This document shows, in pieces, positions 56,935 through 64,000 of a stretch of 64,000 bases of DNA; the stretch's first letter is position 1; every line of letters begins with the position of its first letter. Position numbers and translations under genes: made by a program. Origin of the DNA: Halicephalobus mephisto (taxonomy: Eukaryota; Nematoda; Chromadorea; Rhabditida; Panagrolaimidae); contig SWDT01000126.1 of assembly GCA_009193035.1 (NCBI GenBank), positions 110,420 through 174,419 on the forward strand, written 5' to 3'. The notes under the pieces were generated by a model. The model did no database searches. It worked only from the letters and a program-made list of their open reading frames with translations, and was not told where the DNA came from.

Positions 56935-58981
56935 ATGAATTTCCTCGCAAAGCACTTTTTCGATTATCAATCATTTGTGAACCTTCCTTATAAGGCAGTT
57001 CAACTCCACAAAACTCCCCCGAGTCAAGCCGGGGTCGACCCCAGTGCCAACTGGGCTCCGAAATCTATGCAGGTTGCGGGCAAGAATCAAGCAGCCCCTG
57101 GTGCTAGAGCTAATAGGAATAATGTAGAAATTAGACATGGGGGTCATCGACATGGAAGACCTAGCAAATTGGAATTCAGAAATTGGGGAGATCGACACGG
57201 AGGTAAGTATCTTTGTTTTGATAAAAATCCTCTCAGATAGCGATTGGGAACATTACTCTCACCAAAAATAGTTACTATACAAGTTGTTTACTAAGTAAGG
57301 GGAGATTTTTGATGATTTTAAAAATCTCCTTGGATATCAATTGGAAATTTTCCTCAAATCTACAAGTTATTATCCAAGTATAAAGATTCTTTGGATAGCG
57401 ACGAAGAGACACTAATAATTGTCAAAATTAATCACTATCTAAGATTATTATTGGAACTGTTATTTTTGATCATGTTGAATAGTGACTGAAAAAATTATTT
57501 CTTCTAGTACTTAGACACTATCCTTAGAAACATTGAATGTATAGTAACTAGAAGAATTTTATGTTTTTAAGTCACTATCCAAGAGGTGTTAAAAATATCT
57601 AGATAGTGATTGACAAAAACAAGCTGTCGTAAAAAATAGTCACTATTCCAAATTAATGTTCCAAGATGCTTATTTTTTTCCTTCCAGAACTCCATCCCGA
57701 GAAGAACGTTCCTCATAAGGATGCCTGGATGGCTTCTCTTGACGGAGAATTCAAACACTTCCATGAATCAGATGACGATCACGAACCCTCTTATGCTGAC
57801 TACATCCCCAGATTCCCCAACTTGGAAGAGTCAAATCTCCAGATTCTGGTGATCCTCACTTACGCTCCTAAAGTGGAATTCATTACTGTAACAGTGAAGA
57901 AACTCAGAGGCTTCGGGGACAGAGTCCAGACTACTGTAAAAGTACAATTGTTCGAAGGAATCGCGATGTTGGAAGAAAAACAGACCTTGGTGAAGAAGTT
58001 AGAAGGCCCGGACAACTTCCGACAACAGATGGGAAATCATGTGAATCCAGGTCAGCTACCGAACGGAGGATCTGTTGGTCACAGAAGACCAGGCAACAAC
58101 CCCCAAATTGGCCTCAGAAGGAGGGAACAAAGACGGGTGGCCTTGGACGAAGAAGTCAGCGAAAGTTTCCTGATGCACGCTTCTCCTCACAGATTGGGAG
58201 TCTTACATGTCATGATACAGGTAAGGAAAATAATAAATATAAAAAACCGTTTAAAAGTAAATCTAAAAATAATTATTTTAAACATAAATTTAAAAATAAT
58301 AATTTAAAGTAATAATTTTAAAAATATTAATCATAAAAAACCATTTAAAATAATGATTTTAAAACTTTTTAAAATTGCAAAATTGTGAAATTTTATGCTT
58401 TTGGTCTCAATTGGAAAGTTTTAGAAATTCTTGTTGAGATGATTCTTTAAATTTTGCAGTAGAAATTTATAATTTTTTTAAAAATAATGATTTTAAAACT
58501 TTTCGAAATTGCAAAATTGTGAAATTTTAGTTTTGGTCTCAATTGGAAAGTTTTAGAAATTTCTGTTGAGATGATTTCTTTAAAAGTTTACAGTAGAAAT
58601 TTATAATTTCTTTAAAATAATGATTTTAAAACTTTTCGAAATCGCGTAATTTCGAAATTTTAGTTTTGGTTTTGAGTGGAAAGTTTTAGAAATTCTTGTT
58701 GAGATGATTTCTTTAAAAGTTTACAGTAGAAATTTATAATTTTGACAGTATAATTTCGATTTAAAATTAACCGTTTTGAGATGTATGACGGAACTGTGAA
58801 CGACCTCTTCCTCGGTTCTTGCTGCATCGGTCTTACTTCGAATTCCTCCAGAGGGACCTTCCACTGGCGCCAGATGATGAGGAAACAAGGTATCCCTGTT
58901 TGCCTCTGGCACAAACTCTCCAAACCCCTGGTTGTCATCAAGGAACCCACTGCCCCCGTCGGCATCGCTGAATCGGAATAA
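56935..58981 (+). CDS. Divergent synaptotagmin-like single-C2 protein
   Basis: Exons 56935-57202, 57688-58220 and 58781-58981 join in phase (1, then 0) to give 333 residues. Residues 1-137 are polar and His/Arg-rich, with RHGGHRHG and a second RHGG, and no transmembrane segment. Residues about 138-325 follow the synaptotagmin C2B order: LQILVILTYAP, then FITVTVKKLRGFG, TTVKVQLFEG, VSESFLMHASPHRLGVLHVMIQ joined across the last intron to MYDGTVNDLFLGSCCIG, then TFHWRQMM and CLWHKL. The loop-1 aspartates of calcium-binding C2 domains are largely missing (GFGD only), and about 45 basic, Gly/Asn-rich residues replace the short linker after the third strand. A calcium-independent membrane or protein interaction role is inferred. 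The last acceptor is TTTTGAG rather than TTTCAG. Polyadenylation signal AATAAA at 59016-59021. Confidence 0.8.
57400..57640. repeat. AGTCACTATCC-type repeat in C2 gene intron
   Basis: AATCACTATCT, GACACTATCCTTAG, AGTCACTATCCAAG and GATAGTGATTG lie about 50-70 bases apart in both orientations. Confidence 0.6.
58290..58740. repeat. Tandem repeat, about 115-120-nt unit, in C2 gene intron
   Basis: TTTTGGTCTCAATTGGAAAG, TTTTAGAAATTCTTGTTGAG and CAGTAGAAATTTATAATTT recur three times. The family is shared with BTB introns and the 31.5 kb array. Confidence 0.85.
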
Positions 58982-59033
58982 TTTTCTTTCAAATTTTTGA
59001 TTTTTTACGGGTTAAAATAAATTTTAAATTTTA

Positions 59034-61589
59034 TTATTGTAACAAATAAACAATAGGCAAGAAGATTAAAATAGTCATCTTTGGCATCTGAGCAGAATTA
59101 CAAAAATCATCGTCGTTACAGTAACACACAACGTTGGGGATTCCGAAGACTTCTGTTTCGACACAACCGACGTCGGCAGAAGGATATTCTCCGTCGGATT
59201 TTTCAGCGATGGATCTTGCGTAGACGCTCAAATAGCTTTATCATTTTTGGAGAGCGTTTCATTGTGCCTAAGGCAATCGGAGTCGTGGAAAGCAAAAAAG
59301 CTCAGGGAAATTTAATTTGTAAAATTTTATTACTCTTAAATTACTGTAGAAATCAGAATAAAAATTGAGGATTATTGAAAGGTTAAAAAAGTTAGAGGGA
59401 TTTTATTAATTTCAGATTACTGTAGAAATCAAAATAAAAGGTGAAGATTCTTCAAAAATCGAAAAATTTGAAGAAATTTTATTAATTTCAGATTACTGTA
59501 GAAATCAGGATAGGAGATGGGGATTTTTGGAAGATCAAAAAAGTTCATAGTATGCTATGTTCATTCCATTTTACTGTAGAAATGAGAATAAAAAGTAGGG
59601 TTTCTTGGAAGGTCAAAAAAGTTTGAGGAAATTTAACTTTTATAATTTTGATCATTTTAGATTACTGTAGAAATTTAAAATTATAGAAAATTTAGAAAAT
59701 TGGAGTCGGTAGGATTTAGTACTTTTAGGTTACTGTAGGGATGAGGAAATAGATGTGAAATTTTCAAAAAATTAGGAAATTGAACGAAGTTTATTTTATG
59801 CTTTTTTATATTTTGGTTACTGTAGGGGATGAGGAAATAGGAAAATAAAAATTACCTGGTTGATTTGTTTTCACAGCCTTTGGAGACGTAGTGATTCCCA
59901 GCTGGAATTTAATTGGTTAAATAATGATCGAAAAAACATTGAATTTAGTTACAGTATCCATGGATAAGAAATGATTAAAAACATAATTTTATTTTGAAGG
60001 ATAATTTCGAAATAAATTATTTTTAGTTAAATTTGAGTTTTTTAGAATTAAAAAATTTCAGAACGAAGGAGTGGTGTTGAATAGTTGATGACCTAGATTC
60101 CCTGAGGGTGAGAATAATAATAAAGTTAATTCTTTGTTAGAAATTCTTAAAAAATATGGAAAATAACATCATTTTATCTACCGTACAACCTGAGGTGGTT
60201 TCAAAGTCGACAAAATTCGAAGTTTTCGCACTGGGGTATTTATGGATTTTTCTATTTCAAAAATTTTGTCTAAGTTGGTTAATTTTTATTTTTGGGTTTT
60301 TCGATTTACAACATGATCCGCAAGTCGTGTCTTGGAGACAAAAGTCCAAATTTTGGCCTTGAACTCTGTCAACTTTGATCTCAAAGTTTAACAGTTAACT
60401 TTGATGTCGAACGTTGATAGCCAACTTCGATTTCAAACTGTAATTGTTAATTTTGATTTCAAAGTTTAACAGTTAACTTCGACTTCAAACTTTTATCTCA
60501 AACTTCGACTTTCAAATCTGATCATTCACTTTAACTTCAAATTTTAATAGCCAACTTCGACTTCAAACTTTTATGTTGAACTTTGACTATCAACTTTGAC
60601 CTCAAATTTTAATAGCCAACTTTGAGTTCGAACTTTAGTCAATTTTGATTTAGGATTTTGAAGGTCAATTTTGATTTCGAAATTTTATACCGAACTTTGA
60701 CTTGAAATTTCGATTTAGAATTTTGACTACCTTTGACCTCAAATTCTGATTGTCAAGTTTAACCTCGAACTTCGACTGCCAATTTTTATAATACGAAGTG
60801 CTCGTTTTAGTCCCTCTTATCCATGACTACTTTGATAAAAAATATTTTCTAATTTTAGGAAATTCACAAGAGCACTTGAGCTTTAAGCACAAAATTTTAA
60901 ATTTCACTTTTTTAAAGATTTGTTTGTTTTTTATAATTTTCAAATCCCTTTGGTAAATCACTCACCTATCGACTTCACGCAATAGTCACCATAGCAAAAC
61001 CCTGAGGCACAATGATATGGCATGTTGCACTGGAAGCACATTCTCTTCAACGTTGGATTTCCTGAAAGTCTTTCATAAGTAATTATATGCGCTAATAATA
61101 CCCATGAGAACAAACTTCCAATTTGTCATCAGGGAATTTTAAGATTTAAAAAACTGGAAAATTTTTAAAATTTGTGAAAATTGAAAAAATTAGAAACTTA
61201 TAAAAATTAACAAATTTTTAAAATTTGGCAAAATTGGGAAGTTTTAGAAATTTATAAAAAGTAGATTTTAAAAGTTTATAAAAATTAGAAAATCTCTGAA
61301 ATTAAAAAAATTAAAAAATTTATAAAAATTAGAAAATTGAAAAAATTTTAAAATTTATAAAAATTAAGAAATTAAGAAATTTAAAAAATTTTAAAAAATT
61401 TTAAAATTAGTAAAAATTAGAAAATTGAAAAAATTCATAGAAATTGAAAAAATTAAAAAATTAATAAAAATTAGAAAATTTTTGAAATTTAAAAAATTTT
61501 TTATTTATAAAATTACCTGAGGTTGTTCTGCTTTCGACATTTTTTATTGATAAAAATACGAATAATAATAATACAATTAATGACTTCAT
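59034..61589 (-). CDS. Ly6/LU-domain GPI-anchored protein
   Basis: Four minus-strand exons, 61589-61517, 61071-derived acceptor at 61061-60966, 59901-59856 and 59226-59034, join in phase (1, 1, 2) to give 135 residues. A signal peptide (MKSLIVLLLLFVFLSI) is followed by a ten-cysteine three-finger domain: MCFQCNMPYHC, GFCYGDYC, SKGC, DVGC and the terminal CYCNDDDFCN that marks the Ly6/uPAR fold. The end (MTILIFLPIVYLLQ) is hydrophobic and fits a GPI-anchor signal, so the protein should sit on the outer cell surface. Nematode relatives often modulate neuronal receptors or channels, but no partner can be inferred. The last acceptor is TTTGAG, unusual but the only site that keeps phase. The AATAAA on this strand overlaps the stop codon. 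Confidence 0.87.
59330..59835. repeat. Tandem repeat, about 76-80-nt unit, in Ly6 intron
   Basis: ATTACTGTAGAAATCAGAAT with variants recurs near 59340, 59416, 59492, 59571, 59660 and further, interleaved with GGTCAAAAAAGTT(T/C)GAGG. The repeat fills most of the last intron of the Ly6 gene. Confidence 0.85.
60365..60795. repeat. Minisatellite, about 30-nt unit, in Ly6 intron
   Basis: AACTTTGA(C/T)(C/T)TCAAA(C/G)TTT with AATAGCCAACTTCGA-like variants recurs about every 28-32 bases over 430 bases. Confidence 0.8.
61130..61505. repeat. A/T-rich degenerate repeat in Ly6 first intron
   Basis: AAATTTATAAAAATTAGAAA with variants recurs about every 30-40 bases. Low complexity. Confidence 0.65.
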
Positions 61590-62540
61590 ATTGGATTAGA
61601 ATCCATAAATAACCATAATATTACAAAAATAAAAAATTTTTAGAAAATTTAAAAAATTGAACTTTAAATTTTTAATTTTCACCGGATTCTGAAAAATTAT
61701 AGTTTTAAAAAATTAAAAATAATCGTTGTTAAAAATTTTTTAAATCGAATTTTTTGAATTTCCGAGAAATTTTTGAAGTTTTCAGTTTTCGATGGATTTC
61801 GATATTATAAAAAGTAAAAATAAAAATAAAAATAAAATTAATTATAAAATTTTTTAGGAAATTCCAGAATTTTGAGTTTTAAGTAATAATCCTAATTTTT
61901 TGGAAGATCCTGAAAAATATAAATTATAAAAGTTAAAAATTAAAATTATTACGAAATTTTTAGAAAATTTTGAATTTCAGGTAATAATCCCAATTTTTTG
62001 GAAGATCCTGAAAAATATAATTTATAAAAAATAAAAAATTAAAATTATTACGAAATTCTCCCGACGCGAATTTGAGAGTTTTATAGTTGTAGATGTTAGT
62101 TCCAAGTTGTTGTGAAATTTTCGATGATTTTAGTCGTCAAAAAAAAACTCAGAAAAAATTGTTTTTCAGCCGCGCAAATCAGCAAGGGAGTACTCGACTC
62201 AATTGGCCAAATCTTCTCCGGAAAAAATTCCAACTTTTCATCGAGTATGAATGAAAACGAGAAATCTGAAACCTTGCACAATTAGAAAAATTCTGCCAGA
62301 GGGCGAGGCTTCTGAAAAAAATATATTTTATATCTTGGATTTTTATTAAAGTCAAAAACAGGCTAATAAAGTTGAAAAAATACGGTTGGATTAGTTCGGG
62401 AAGAAAATTGGCAAAAAAAATTTTTTGGTTCTTTATCCGGGAAAAGCGGCGAGGTGAATTAATTACGCAACAGTTCGTTTTAGTGGAAAATTTTGTGGAC
62501 AAACATGAATAAATAACATTTGTGGACATAACAATACGGA
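61590..62540. other. Upstream region of the Ly6 gene, no further gene
   Basis: AT-rich with a short duplication near 61880-62040 (AATCC(T/C)AATTTTTTGGAAGA with CCTGAAAAATATAA). The 116-codon minus-strand frame at 62179-62529 shows no family feature. Confidence 0.4.
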
Positions 62541-62890
62541 TTTACAAAATAAAATTAAAAAATTTTCGATATTTTATAAAATAAATTTTAAAATTTCCGA
62601 TATTTTGCAGAATAAAATTTAAAAATTTTCGATATTTTATAAAATATATTTAAAAATTTTCGATATTTTACAAAATTAAATTTAAAAACTTTCCACATTT
62701 TATAAAATTTAAAATTTTCCATATTTTATAAAATAAAATTTTAAAAGTTTTCGATATTTTTATAAACTTAAAAATTTTAGACATTTTATAAAATAAATTT
62801 TAAAATTTCCGATATTTTTATAAAATACAAACTTAAAAATTTTTGATATTTTACAAAATAAATTCTTTAAATTTTCGACGTTTTACTTTA
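62540..62890. repeat. AT minisatellite, about 36-40-nt unit
   Basis: AAATTTTCGATATTTTATAA with AATAAATTTTAAA recurs about nine times. Confidence 0.85.
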
Positions 62891-62934
62891 GAGAAAAAAG
62901 AAATTTTACTTTCTTTACAATTACAAAAAACTTT

Positions 62935-63895
62935 TGTTTCTTGGTGTCATATATGCCCTGTCAAAAACGAAATTTTACTTTCTGGCATTATGTAGTCTTT
63001 TCTAAAAAGAAAAGTTTTTTTGGTGTTTTGTTACATTCACCAACAAGATAAATTTACTTTTTAGCATTTTGCAACATTTACCAGATTTTTTTGGCATCAT
63101 GTCCATATCGCCAAAATAGAAAATTATAATTTTTGGCATAATGTCCATATCGCCAAAATAGAGAATCATAGTTTGGCGTTATGTCCATATTGCCAAAATA
63201 GAAAATTATAATTTTTGGCATCATGGTTATATAAGTAAGAAAATATTTAATTTTTTAACATTCTGTCTATATTACTAAAAAACTTGTTTATTGGCGTTTA
63301 GTCTCATGTTGCCAGAGAAAAATTTAACTTTATGGCATTCTGTCTATATTTCTAAAAAATTTGTTCATTGGCTTTCGGTCTTATATTGCCAAAAATAAAA
63401 CTTCATTTCCTGATGTTTCGTCTAACATGGTCAAAAATAAAACATTTATTGCTTTGTGTTTTGTTCACATCGCCAAAACAAGAAATTACACCTTTTGGCA
63501 TTAAGTTCACATCGCCAAAAAGGAAACCATATTGTTTGGCATTAAGTTCACATCGCCAAAACAAGAAATTATTATTTTTAGCTTTATGTTCACATCGCCA
63601 AAATTAGAAACTATATTGTTTGGCGTTATGTTCACATCGCCAAAATTAGAAACTATATTGTTTGGCGTTATGTTCACATCGCCAAAACAAGAAATTACAC
63701 CTTTTGGCATTAAGTTCACATCGCCAAAAAGGAAACCATATTGTTTGGCATTAAGTTCAAATCGCCAAAAGAAGAAATTATTATTTTTAGCTTTATGTTC
63801 ACATCGCCAAAATTAGAAACTATATTGTTTGGCATTATGTTCACATCGCCAAAACAAGAAATTACACCTTTTGATGCTCTGTCCATATTGCTAAA
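62935..63895. repeat. 42-nt satellite with inverted TTTGGC/GCCAAA and higher-order structure
   Basis: TTTGGC(A/G)TTA(A/T)GTTCACATC followed by GCCAAAA recurs; spacing of CATCGCC is 41-42 bases between 63468 and 63860, and the array is looser from 62935 to 63400. Each unit can fold as TTTTGGC...GCCAAAA around a 14-base spacer. From about 63480 on a block of five units is repeated as a group of about 210 bases. Because 42 is a multiple of three, long open frames arise on both strands; they are not genes. Confidence 0.9.
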
Positions 63896-64000
63896 AGTTG
63901 ATTTTCAAAATATACTCTTAAATTACAACTTTCATCATATCCAAATAAGAATCAAAAAAGAAAATTATTATTATTAAAAATGAAAAAATTACTAGTGAAA

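Noticed and set aside
57567..57764. 65-codon minus-strand frame over the second C2 gene exon
   Set aside because: It is the antisense shadow of an exon that is fixed by C2-domain similarity and splice phase.
62935..63895. CRISPR-like array of regular repeats
   Set aside because: Repeats are contiguous 42-nt units without unique spacers, in eukaryotic DNA.
62935..63895. Nuclear factor I sites (TTGGC N5 GCCAA)
   Set aside because: The half sites are present but the spacer is 14 bases, not five, so the classical full site is not met.
63368..63977. Overlapping open frames of 70-94 codons on both strands with repeated FTSPK-like peptides
   Set aside because: They result from a 42-nt satellite whose period is a multiple of three. 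Presence on both strands and lack of start context argue against genes.

Overview
The window reads as nuclear DNA of a nematode. It is strongly AT-rich, has short exons with TTTCAG-like 3' splice sites and GTAAGT/GTGAGT donors, and carries typical nematode families: class-H-like (Srh/Str) serpentine chemoreceptors, beta-type insulin-like peptides with an extra cysteine pair, and a ten-cysteine Ly6/LU GPI-anchored protein. The species cannot be named from the sequence. All gene models are manual exon joins whose reading phases agree at every junction; none has transcript support here.

Layout. 1-3.2 kb: tandem repeats. 3.28-5.56 kb (+): gene A, a secreted, heavily N-glycosylated, cysteine-rich protein of unknown function. 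5.6-9.7 kb: minisatellite and palindromic MITE-like repeats. 9.69-13.74 kb (+): a six-exon BTB-BACK protein resembling BTBD17, with introns full of repeats. 13.8-33.7 kb: a gene-poor stretch made of many unrelated minisatellites, a TA-rich MITE family, low-complexity DNA and one tRNA-Gln (18.46-18.53 kb, -). 33.82-35.62 kb and 37.36-37.76 kb (+): two insulin-like peptide genes. 39.57-41.44 kb (-): gene B, an inverted paralogue of gene A. 42.58-48.47 kb (+): three intronless chemoreceptor genes. 49.77-50.56 kb (+): a decayed Merlin/ISXO2-type transposase. 51-56.9 kb: repeats and a 350-bp foldback element. 56.94-58.98 kb (+): a divergent synaptotagmin-like C2 protein. 59.03-61.59 kb (-): the Ly6-like gene, tail to tail with the C2 gene. 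62.5-63.9 kb: short-period satellites.

The genes do not form a pathway. As a group they are mostly secreted or surface signalling and sensory products (insulin-like peptides, chemoreceptors, Ly6, glycosylated secreted proteins), as is common in fast-evolving nematode chromosome regions. The most unusual signal is the inverted pair A/B. Their 5' exons are clearly diverged, but about 640 bp of 3' sequence is nearly identical across 34 kb. Inside that tract copy B carries a +1/-1 pair of indels that re-encodes about 28 residues. This pattern suggests recent gene conversion followed by (or together with) a compensated frameshift.
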